A stretch of DNA of 5,671 nucleotides from Candidatus Acetothermia bacterium JdFR-50 (GTDB lineage: Bacteria; Bipolaricaulota; Bipolaricaulia; Bipolaricaulales; Bipolaricaulaceae): the NCBI GenBank assembly GCA_002010365.1, contig MTNL01000027.1, positions 1-5,671 of the forward strand, written 5' to 3'. The notes under the pieces were generated by a model. It made no database searches and was not told the origin of the DNA. It was given only the letters and a program-made list of their open reading frames with translations. Position 1 is the stretch's first letter, and each line of letters begins with the position of its first letter. The translations under genes and the position numbers were made by a program. This document shows positions 1 to 5,671 of the stretch, piece by piece.

Positions 1-135
1 TCCCGGTCCTTGAGGGCGTGCTCGCTGGTAGTAAAAAATCCGATTGAAGGCGAAAAGGAGCACGCTTCCGAAAACGAAACTGCCGAGGACCGCCCATAAA
101 ATTGCGATCCGATGTCTGCGGAAAAAGCTATTCAT
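1..135 (-). CDS. Small membrane protein, N-terminal part only (possibly ATP synthase subunit I-like)
   Basis: The minus-strand frame is open from an ATG at 135-133 to the left edge, giving 45 codons with no stop. The visible residues begin MNSFFRRHRIAILWAVLG: a short basic N-terminus, then one hydrophobic segment at about residues 10-31, then a basic, Pro/Gly-containing stretch. That is a membrane anchor or first transmembrane helix with the N-terminus in the cytoplasm. The ATG overlaps the stop of the upstream AtpZ-like gene by 8 bases (ATGAATAG), and a purine-rich GAAGGGAAGG (145-136) precedes it directly, so translational coupling is likely. In many bacteria atpZ is followed by atpI and atpB, so an AtpI-type protein is the contextual guess. 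The 45 residues carry no signature that proves this; another small anchored protein is equally possible. Confidence 0.55.
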   Translation of the reverse strand, partial: MNSFFRRHRIAILWAVLGSFVFGSVLLFAFNRIFYYQRARPQGPG

Positions 136-328
136 CCTTCCCTTCACCCCGTTCTTTCAAAGCTGATTTGAGCTCGCGCCACGCCCCCCAAGCCCCCCCC
201 GCCAGGCCAAGAAATATCCCTACCACCTGGGCGACCTTCCCCCGGCCCACCAAGCGATCTATCCCAAGTCCCAAGGCCCAACCCAGCAGACCTCCACAGA
301 TCACCACAAGCCCCAGCTGGGTTACCAA
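128..328 (-). CDS. atpZ: AtpZ/AtpI-family small membrane protein (F-type ATPase-associated)
   Basis: This is a 66-residue protein if read from the TTG at 328-326. It has two hydrophobic segments, about residues 4-24 and 33-50, separated by a short polar loop (GIDRLVGRGK). The second ends in GLAGGAWGAWRELK and is followed by a charged tail. A two-helix hairpin with an Asp-Arg turn and a Gly-rich second helix running into an aromatic/Leu/Lys tail is typical of AtpZ, encoded at the head of many F1Fo ATP synthase operons and thought to help ion uptake or complex assembly with AtpI. The start is doubtful. The frame is open upstream to 478, and the upstream residues PWLEALRAVYL resemble the usual N-terminus of the family, but there is no ATG, GTG or TTG before 328. 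A CTG at 388-386, overlapping the spoVS stop, would give 86 residues. The TTG has only a weak GCGGG upstream. The stop overlaps the next gene. Confidence 0.72.
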   Translation of the reverse strand: MVTQLGLVVICGGLLGWALGLGIDRLVGRGKVAQVVGIFLGLAGGAWGAWRELKSALKERGEGKDE

Positions 329-384
329 ATAAACGGCCCGCAGGGCTTCAAGCCAGGGGGAAGGCCGCCCGGGTCCGGTCCTCT

Positions 385-699
385 TCAGACGGTGGTCGCA
401 CCCCCTCCGCGCGTGCGGGGCCGCAAGCTCGTCACCGGTGTCCGGGAGCGCACGGTGAAGCGCAGGGCGGTTTTCATCTCACCGTTTATCTCCACATCGG
501 TGAAGGAGGGAACAAAGAAGAGATCCACTCCACTCGGGGCCATGTAGCCCCGGGCGATGGCGATGCACTTCACTGCCTGGTTGACCGCTTTGGGTCCTAT
601 GGCTTGGAGCTCCGCCACGCCGAACTCGCGGATCGTGTTGGCCAAGGCTCCCGCTGCTGCGCTGGGATTGGAAGTCGCCGCGATCTTCAGTACGTTCAC
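385..699 (-). CDS. spoVS: Stage V sporulation protein S (SpoVS)
   Basis: This 104-residue protein has an N-terminal core of about 86 residues that matches SpoVS closely: MNVLKIAATSNP, then GALANTIRE, the block LQAIGPKAVNQAVKCIAIAR (31-50), GYMAPSGVDL, and FTDVEINGEMKTALRFTV. SpoVS is a small Alba-like-fold protein. In Bacillus subtilis it affects spore coat and cortex assembly and septation, and it also occurs in non-sporulating groups such as Thermus, so a general regulatory or nucleic-acid-related role is inferred. The start is GTG at 699-697, supported by AAAGGAGGT (712-704) lying just after the rny stop. Bacillus SpoVS ends at about residue 86; here 18 further residues (TPVTSLRPRTRGGGATTV), rich in Arg, Thr and Gly, follow. 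The rny-spoVS neighbourhood echoes rny-ymdB-spoVS in Bacillus, but ymdB is absent. Confidence 0.95.
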   Translation of the reverse strand: MNVLKIAATSNPSAAAGALANTIREFGVAELQAIGPKAVNQAVKCIAIARGYMAPSGVDLFFVPSFTDVEINGEMKTALRFTVRSRTPVTSLRPRTRGGGATTV

Positions 700-703
700 A
701 ACT

Positions 704-712
704 ACCTCCTTT
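704..712 (-). promoter_or_regulatory. Strong Shine-Dalgarno site of spoVS
   Basis: Read on the minus strand, AAAGGAGGT is almost fully complementary to the 3' end of 16S rRNA. It starts at the last base of the rny stop codon (TGA, 714-712) and sits 4 bases before the GTG at 699-697. It is by far the best ribosome binding site in the window, which settles the GTG start and suggests that spoVS is translated independently and at a high level from the shared transcript. Confidence 0.88.
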
Positions 713-2241
713 CACCTGGCGGTCTCCGTATATTGTACTTGCCGGATGACCGTGACCTTTATCTCCCCTGGATATTGTAACTGCTCCTCGATCTGACGTG
801 CGATATCATACGCTAACTTAGAGGCCATCTCATCGGTGGTCCGCTCCGGTTTGACCACCACCCGGACCTCGCGCCCGGCTTGAAGGGCGTAAGCCTCTCC
901 TACCTCCGGGTAGGCCCGGCAGAGCTCCTCCAACTCCCGCAGACGCTGGATATAGCGCTCATAAGTCTCCCTCCGGGCCCCAGGCCGAGCTGCTGACAGC
1001 GTATCCGCTGCCTGTACGATGGCAGCGATCACCGAAGCGGGCTCGGCCTCCTCGTGGTGGGCAGCGATGGCGTTCACAATCACCGGCCGCTCCCCGTAGC
1101 GGCGGGCGAGATCCGCCCCGATGAGGGCGTGGGAGCCCTCCACTTCCTGATCCAGGGCCTTGCCGATATCGTGCAGGAGGCCGGCCCGCTTGGCTAGGTT
1201 GGGGTCGACCCCCAGTTCCTCGGCGATAAGGCGGGCGAGATAACTCACCTCTAGCGAGTGCTGGAGCTGGTTTTGGCCATAGCTAGTGCGGAAATGCAGC
1301 CGCCCAAGGAGCATGATAAGCTCCCGAGGAAGCTCTAACCCCACCTCGAAGGCAGCCCGCTCCCCGTGTTCCCGGATCACTTCCTCTACCCGCTCTTTGG
1401 CCCGGCGGACTTTCTCCTCGATCCTGGCCGGATGGATTCGTCCGTCCTCGATCAGCTTCTCCATGGCCAGGCGAGCTATCTCCCGGCGAAGGGGGTTGAA
1501 GGAGGAAAGCACTACCACATCGGGGGTATCGTCGACGAGCACGTCCACCCCGGTAAGGGCCTCGAAGGTGCGGATATTTCTTCCTTCCCGGCCGATGATC
1601 CGGCCTTTGAACTCCTCGGAAGGCAGGGGCACGGTGGAAACGGTGTTCTCTTCGGCATACTCAGCGGCATAACGTTGGACCGCGGTGGCCAGGATCTCCT
1701 TGGCACGCTTCTCGGCCTCCTGACGATATCTCTGCTCCACCGCGGCAACCCTCTGGGCGAAGTGCTTCTCGGCGTCGGCTTCAACTAGCTTCAAGAGATA
1801 CTCTTTGGCCTCCTCGCGGTTCATGCCACTCAAACGCTGGAGGAGCTTTTCTTCCTCCTCTAGCAACTTCCGGCCCTTCTCCAGGATCCGGCGGACCTCC
1901 GCCTCCTGCTGGCGCAGGAGGTCCTCAAGGGATTCCAGCTGGCTTTCCCGACGTCTGAGGCGGTTTTCCCGGGCAAGGAGCCGCTCCTCGGTGGCGGAAA
2001 GCTCCGCCTCGCGGCGCCGTAGCCGTTCTTCTTCCCTTTCCCTTAAAGCCTGAACCTCCTCCTCCGCTTGGAGGAGCCTTTCCTTTCGGATCCGTTCCGC
2101 CTCCTCCTTGGCGGCCACGATTATCTCCTCGGCCCGCCTCCGCGCCCGACTTTGACGCAACAGGGCGAAGAGCAGACCTAGGATGCCTCCCAGGAGAAAG
2201 GCAGTCACGGCGGAAATGACCACCGGTATAATCAATCTCAT
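712..2241 (-). CDS. rny: Ribonuclease Y (membrane-anchored endoribonuclease)
   Basis: RNase Y cleaves single-stranded RNA to start mRNA decay and acts at the inner face of the cell membrane, often with degradosome partners. This 509-residue copy is complete and close to the usual 510-520. From the ATG at 2241: a transmembrane anchor at about residues 4-28 followed by Arg residues (cytoplasmic side); a long Glu/Arg/Leu/Gln coiled coil at about 35-195; a KH domain with GRIIGREGRNIR (GREG at 217-220); and an HD domain with H328 (QHSLE), H357-D358 (LLHDIGK), H395-H396 (AHHEE) and D413 (QAADT), the expected metal ligands. The C-terminal region has the conserved VVVKPE and GEIKVTVIR blocks. The frame extends six codons to a TTG at 2259, but the ATG has AAAGGA (2253-2248) six bases before it and fits the family N-terminus. 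A gap of 46 bases separates it from the exporter stop. Confidence 0.97.
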   Translation of the reverse strand: MRLIIPVVISAVTAFLLGGILGLLFALLRQSRARRRAEEIIVAAKEEAERIRKERLLQAEEEVQALREREEERLRRREAELSATEERLLARENRLRRRESQLESLEDLLRQQEAEVRRILEKGRKLLEEEEKLLQRLSGMNREEAKEYLLKLVEADAEKHFAQRVAAVEQRYRQEAEKRAKEILATAVQRYAAEYAEENTVSTVPLPSEEFKGRIIGREGRNIRTFEALTGVDVLVDDTPDVVVLSSFNPLRREIARLAMEKLIEDGRIHPARIEEKVRRAKERVEEVIREHGERAAFEVGLELPRELIMLLGRLHFRTSYGQNQLQHSLEVSYLARLIAEELGVDPNLAKRAGLLHDIGKALDQEVEGSHALIGADLARRYGERPVIVNAIAAHHEEAEPASVIAAIVQAADTLSAARPGARRETYERYIQRLRELEELCRAYPEVGEAYALQAGREVRVVVKPERTTDEMASKLAYDIARQIEEQLQYPGEIKVTVIRQVQYTETAR

Positions 2242-2247
2242 TTCTTG

Positions 2248-2253
2248 TCCTTT
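2248..2253 (-). promoter_or_regulatory. Ribosome binding site deciding the rny start
   Basis: AAAGGA on the minus strand lies six bases before the ATG at 2241-2239. It favours this ATG over the in-frame TTG at 2259-2257, which has no such site and would add six polar residues before the membrane anchor. Confidence 0.7.
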
Positions 2254-2287
2254 CCCCAAAGTTCAAACGAAATGCCATCCTTAGATG

Positions 2288-5110
2288 CTATCTTCCCAGC
2301 AGGGGGTGCTCAACTCGCACGAGGGCGGCGGGCACGAAGAGAAGGCTCCCCAGGAGGGAAAAGCCCAGTCCCAGGAGGGCACACGTCCCCAAAACCCGGA
2401 GGCCCGGGGTATTCGCCCAAAGCAAGGCGGCGAAGACCACCATGGTGGTTAAGGAAGCCCCCACCACCGGCATCGCCGAGGCCGCCGCGCCTCGGGCAAC
2501 AGCACTTTGTCCCGTCCCTTCTTCCAAGATCCTGTGGGCCACATGAATCCCCGCGTCCACCCCTAACCCGATGAGAAGGGGCGAGATAGAGATATTGATG
2601 AAGTTGAAATCGATGCCGAGGAATTTCATTCCCGCAAGCATCCAGGTGTAGCCCACCACTAGGGGAACCAAAGCCACCAGCGCGGCTCGAAAGCTACGGA
2701 AGTTCAGAAACAAAACCACCAGTATCAACGCCCCTGCAAGTGAGGTGGAAACGGTGAAATCCCGTCGCATGTATTCTCTGAGCTTCAGCCTCACCTCCGG
2801 GAAACCGAAGTACTCGAAGTCCTTTTCCTTAAGCCACGAAATGAAGTCATCCAACTTTTTTCCCTCTAGGTACTCGGGCTTCAAGCCCACGTGAATCACG
2901 TAGGTTCCTTGTGGGGTATGGTAATAGGTCTTCAAATCTTCCGGCAGAACTTCCACAAGCCGCTGTAAAAGTTCCTCCTCCGGGGGAAGCTTCTGGAGGC
3001 GTATGAGGAAGTTCCGAATCACCTCGAAATCGCGGCGCATGGAAGCGACAAGGGACACGAATTCGGACACGCGATCGGCGTATGCAGACATGGAATTTGC
3101 CAGGGTCAGAAGAGAGTCGACTAGGGCCGAAATGGAAACCGCCAGTTCCCCCGCCCCCAGGACCGCGGCGGCGAGTTCCCCTTGGGTCAGGAGAGCCGCC
3201 AGCTCCCGTGTACGTTGGATTTCCACTTCCCAGTTGGGCAAGTTCGTTTCCAAGAGGGATATCATGGTGTCCAGCGGTTGGAGAGGGATTGCCTGAAAGG
3301 CCACCTCTCCCCGCAGAAGTTCCGCAGGGAGCAAGTCCCGCAGGGACTGGGCGGTCTTGACCGCGGGATGAAGGGATAGCTCTTCGGAAGCCTCCCTCAG
3401 CTTTGGGGGGTCCTTCACGAAGATGAGGAAGTCGTTGTGGAACGAGACTTCACCCTGAAAGGCTTTCATCGCCTCCCGGGCTACTCGGGCCGCTTCGGTG
3501 GTGGGTGACAGCTCCTGGGGGACGAAACGAAAGTTCACCTGACTCGCCTGATAGGCCACGGCTCCCGTGAGAAGCAGGGTGAGTACGATGGCGGCCCAGC
3601 GGTTATAGAGGAGAAGACGGTAGGGGTGAAAAAGGCGCCTTTCGTAGCCCAACCCACGGGGGCGGAAACGCCCCTTGGATGCCCTATGGGCTAGGACAAG
3701 GAGGGCCGGCCCCAACAGAAGCGAGCTTCCCAGGGCGAAGAAGATACCTAACGACATTATGATGCCCATTTCCCGCAGCCCGAGGGAGCGCGCCAGCACA
3801 AGGCAGGTGAAGGCCAGCCCGGTGGTGACCGCTGCCCCAAGGGATGCGCTTCCCTTCGTGCGGATGGCCACCCGGAGGGCATCAGAAAAATCCGCGCCAT
3901 TTCTGATTTCCTCCATCACGCGGGAGACGAGGTGAAGGGAATAATCCACACCCAGGCCGAGCACCAAGGCGGGCAGGAACACAGTGATCAAGTTAAACCC
4001 GGCCACGGAGAACTTCGCCCAGGCTACCGTGAGGAGGGCGGAGACGAGGAGGGGAAGGACGGTGGCCACGATGGCCACGATGGAACCCAGGGAGAGCACG
4101 AGGATCGCGAATACCCCCACGGAGGAGATCCAAGTGGTACGGGACAGGTCCTGACGAATAAGGGCCTGGCCTTGAGCCACGGCCACGTAGTTCCCCGTGA
4201 TCCCGGCCTTCACCCCCAGCTCCTCCAGGTGGGCCCGTTCAACCGCCGCCTCGATGATGGCAGTTATCCGCTCGCAATAAAGCACGCCCGTGTATGAAGG
4301 GCGTTTTGGCCATATCTGCACCAGGAGCTTGGTGCGGTCGGGTGAGAACAGGGGTTGGGCTTCCGGAGGGGGCCGGGAGAGGAGCTCTGAAATGATCCCG
4401 GCGGCTTCGTGGAGCAACTTCCCCAACTCCGGAAGCTTGTCCATCCGTGAAACGAGCTCGCGGGCGAAGCGAACCTCCTCCCGGGCCCGCTCTAGATCTG
4501 CCCGGAGTTTCGCGGGGTCTATCTTTGCTGCACCGAGACGGGAGATGTCCTGCAACGCCTCGAGCTCTTCGGGTAGGGATTTCGTAGGTAGCACCCCAGT
4601 GGGGGTGTCAAGGGCAGGAAATATGGAGAGGACCTTTCGGGCTATCTCCCTCAAACGGCCCAGGGCTTGGGGATCCAACTGATAGAAGAGCAAGAGTTCC
4701 GGCGGTATCTCGATCCCCTCGCCGATGCGGAAGCTAACGCGGCGGATTTCCGGGTCCTCGAGTTCCCGTTCCAGACGCTGGGCGGCGGCCAGGAGAGTTC
4801 GTTCCCTGGCCTCCAGTGATCGGGGCGGATTCTTCAGGGTTAGGAGGACAGCGGCGAAATCGGCCGGGGTAAGGATATCCTCCACCTCCGCATAGGCTTT
4901 CACCAATGGGTCATCGGTGGGGAGAAGGTCGAAGATGGAGCTTTTGAGGGGGAGATGGCGGATGTAGTGGAGGGAAAGGAGGGAGAGGGCAACCGCACAC
5001 AACAACACCAACTCAGCCCTTTTCAGGACGAAGTGCCCGATAGAAGCGAGGCCGCGATCTACTAAAGTCTCCTTGGGTTCGGGATCAGGCGGGTTGGATC
5101 TCGATGTCAT
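2288..5110 (-). CDS. RND superfamily / MMPL-type exporter
   Basis: This is a 940-residue membrane protein with the duplicated RND/MMPL plan. TM1 is at about 33-50, a first extracytoplasmic domain at 51-325, TM2-TM6 between about 327 and 475, a linker, TM7 at 504-521, a second extracytoplasmic domain at about 522-785, and TM8-TM12 between about 787 and 933. The signature GLGVDYSLHL (385-394) lies in TM4 and its repeat GLGVDAGIHVAHR (848-860) in TM10. Both keep the Asp expected to carry protons (D389, D852), but the Tyr after the first Asp is Ala after the second. Both outer domains contain long helical, Leu/Glu/Arg-rich stretches (about 200-246 and 632-705). Such proteins use the proton gradient to move lipids or other hydrophobic molecules; HpnN and MmpL proteins are relatives, but the substrate here is unknown. 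The ATG lies 26 bases inside nusA without a clear Shine-Dalgarno site. No later start is plausible before TM1. Confidence 0.92.
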   Translation of the reverse strand: MTSRSNPPDPEPKETLVDRGLASIGHFVLKRAELVLLCAVALSLLSLHYIRHLPLKSSIFDLLPTDDPLVKAYAEVEDILTPADFAAVLLTLKNPPRSLEARERTLLAAAQRLERELEDPEIRRVSFRIGEGIEIPPELLLFYQLDPQALGRLREIARKVLSIFPALDTPTGVLPTKSLPEELEALQDISRLGAAKIDPAKLRADLERAREEVRFARELVSRMDKLPELGKLLHEAAGIISELLSRPPPEAQPLFSPDRTKLLVQIWPKRPSYTGVLYCERITAIIEAAVERAHLEELGVKAGITGNYVAVAQGQALIRQDLSRTTWISSVGVFAILVLSLGSIVAIVATVLPLLVSALLTVAWAKFSVAGFNLITVFLPALVLGLGVDYSLHLVSRVMEEIRNGADFSDALRVAIRTKGSASLGAAVTTGLAFTCLVLARSLGLREMGIIMSLGIFFALGSSLLLGPALLVLAHRASKGRFRPRGLGYERRLFHPYRLLLYNRWAAIVLTLLLTGAVAYQASQVNFRFVPQELSPTTEAARVAREAMKAFQGEVSFHNDFLIFVKDPPKLREASEELSLHPAVKTAQSLRDLLPAELLRGEVAFQAIPLQPLDTMISLLETNLPNWEVEIQRTRELAALLTQGELAAAVLGAGELAVSISALVDSLLTLANSMSAYADRVSEFVSLVASMRRDFEVIRNFLIRLQKLPPEEELLQRLVEVLPEDLKTYYHTPQGTYVIHVGLKPEYLEGKKLDDFISWLKEKDFEYFGFPEVRLKLREYMRRDFTVSTSLAGALILVVLFLNFRSFRAALVALVPLVVGYTWMLAGMKFLGIDFNFINISISPLLIGLGVDAGIHVAHRILEEGTGQSAVARGAAASAMPVVGASLTTMVVFAALLWANTPGLRVLGTCALLGLGFSLLGSLLFVPAALVRVEHPLLGR

Positions 5111-5671
5111 AACCGGAAAGCTGGGCCGCGAGCTTTACGTTGTGGCCATCCTTACCAATGGCCTGGGGAAGATCCTTCTCGGGCACCTTCACAATGGCCT
5201 TCCGTTCCGCCTCATCCAGTTCCACGGCATAGACGCTGGCCGGGGAGAGGGCGCCTTTGATTATCTCCCGCGGGTCCTCGCTGAAGCGGATGATGTCCAC
5301 CTTTTCCCCCGAGAGCTCCCGGGTGACCATGCGGATCCGCACTCCACCTGCTCCGATGCAAGTTCCCACGGGATCGATCCGGGGATCCAGGGCCCGCACG
5401 AGGAGCTTCGTCCGCACCCCAGGTTCCCGGGCTACTTTCACCACCTCCAAAAGCCCCTGTTCCAGCTCCGGCACCTCCAATTCCAGGAGCTTCACCACGA
5501 AGTCCGGGTGGGCCCGGGATACGTAGATCTTGGGATCTCCTTGGGTTTTCTCAACCCTGTAGAGATAAGCGCGGATCCGCCGCCCCATGATGTACCGTTC
5601 ACCGGGGATCCTTTCCTTTTCGGGGAGAAGGGCCTCAGCTTCTCCTAAGTTTATCCAGACATTTCTGCCCT
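5085..5671 (-). CDS. nusA: Transcription termination/antitermination factor NusA, C-terminal part
   Basis: The frame is open from the right edge to the TGA at 5087-5085 and yields 194 residues. The true start lies outside the window. The first 40 or so residues are the end of the S1 domain (LGEAEALLPEKERIPGERY, then a RIRAYLYRVEKT strand). KH1 carries DPRIDPVGTCIGAGGVRIR (GAGG at about 106-109) followed by ELSGEKVDIIRF, and KH2 carries QAIGKDGHNVKLAAQLSGYD (GKDG at about 172-175). NusA binds RNA polymerase and nascent RNA and controls pausing, termination and antitermination. The protein stops just after KH2, so it lacks the acidic repeats of Escherichia coli NusA; this short form is usual outside Proteobacteria. 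Its last 26 bases overlap the exporter gene. Neither ylxR nor infB, the frequent downstream neighbours, follows. Confidence 0.97.
   Translation of the reverse strand, partial: GRNVWINLGEAEALLPEKERIPGERYIMGRRIRAYLYRVEKTQGDPKIYVSRAHPDFVVKLLELEVPELEQGLLEVVKVAREPGVRTKLLVRALDPRIDPVGTCIGAGGVRIRMVTRELSGEKVDIIRFSEDPREIIKGALSPASVYAVELDEAERKAIVKVPEKDLPQAIGKDGHNVKLAAQLSGYDIEIQPA

Larger units (their letters stand above)
1..5671 (-). other. Probable single operon nusA - MMPL exporter - rny - spoVS - atpZ-like - membrane protein
   Basis: All six genes run leftward. Junctions in order of transcription are a 26-base overlap, a 46-base gap, a 12-base gap, a 56-base gap (to the TTG; an overlap if the CTG is used) and an 8-base overlap. 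I found no internal hairpin followed by a T run on the minus strand and no convincing promoter pair in the gaps, which supports one transcript starting right of the window. The RNA genes nusA and rny are thus linked to membrane and energy genes. This is inference from spacing only. Confidence 0.65.

Noticed and set aside
401..420. GC-rich hairpin (CCGC stem with ACGC loop, bulged) near the end of spoVS
   Set aside because: It is short and imperfect, has no following T run on the minus strand, and lies in coding sequence, so it is not a terminator. A role in masking a ribosome site for the next gene would be speculation.
479..715. Minus-strand frame of 78 codons overlapping spoVS
   Set aside because: It is a shifted shadow of spoVS, which has the matching family sequence and the better-placed ribosome binding site.
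1366..1788. Plus-strand open frame of 140 codons opposite rny
   Set aside because: It lies opposite the conserved KH-HD part of RNase Y; open antisense frames are common in GC-rich genes.
1925..2278. Minus-strand frame starting at an ATG at 2278 in the exporter-rny gap, considered as a leader peptide
   Set aside because: It runs 117 codons through the rny coiled coil in another frame, has a poorly placed ribosome binding site and shows no family resemblance.
2242..2287. TTGAAC in the exporter-rny gap as a -35 box
   Set aside because: A properly spaced -10 element would fall on the rny start codon and no good match is present.
4063..4080. Two tandem copies of the 9-mer tggccacga
   Set aside because: It encodes the Ile-Val-Ala repeat (residues 344-349) in an exporter membrane helix; explained by coding.
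3932..4297. Plus-strand open frame of 121 codons, rich in Gly/His/Glu, opposite the exporter
   Set aside because: Its odd composition mirrors antisense hydrophobic codons of TM2-TM4; no support for a real protein.
5073..5648. Plus-strand open frame of 191 codons opposite nusA
   Set aside because: It is the complement of a frame with clear NusA S1/KH motifs. Its own translation is low-complexity (His/Gly/Leu) with no recognisable domain, and no ribosome binding site was seen.

Overview
The window is one tightly packed, co-directional gene cluster on the minus strand, so transcription runs from the right edge to the left. In reading order it holds the 3' part of nusA (transcription factor NusA), a 940-residue RND/MMPL-family membrane exporter, rny (RNase Y), spoVS (stage V sporulation protein S), a small AtpZ-type membrane protein, and the 5' end of another small membrane protein cut by the left edge. 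No gap between genes exceeds 56 bases. I see no tRNA, rRNA, CRISPR array, mobile element or convincing terminator. All the plus-strand open frames look like shadows of these genes.

The organism is a bacterium with GC-rich coding sequence and Arg/Glu-rich, Cys-poor proteins, which suggests a thermophile or deep-branching lineage. RNase Y, SpoVS and AtpZ together fit Firmicutes-like, Thermus/Deinococcus-like, Thermotogota or candidate lineages such as Bipolaricaulota. I cannot fix the phylum from the sequence; the last is a guess. SpoVS does not by itself imply sporulation, since it also occurs in non-spore-formers.

Right part (about 2288-5671): nusA ends just after its second KH domain. The exporter starts inside the end of nusA with a 26-base overlap and no visible Shine-Dalgarno site, so its translation is probably coupled to nusA. 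The ylxR/infB genes that often follow nusA are not here. Centre (712-2241): a complete RNase Y with membrane anchor, coiled coil, KH and HD domains. Left part (1-699): spoVS, with a near-perfect ribosome binding site and an unusual basic C-terminal tail, then the AtpZ-like gene and the partial membrane-protein gene, which overlap by 8 bases. The left end may be the front of an F-type ATP synthase operon running off the window.

Functionally the cluster joins transcription elongation/termination (NusA), membrane-anchored mRNA decay (RNase Y), a small regulator (SpoVS), lipid or hydrophobic-substrate export (MMPL) and probably ATP synthase assembly. This looks like a housekeeping operon in an unusual arrangement. 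I found no convincing new defence or mobile system. The points most worth checking are the AtpZ start codon, the SpoVS tail and the exporter inserted between nusA and rny.
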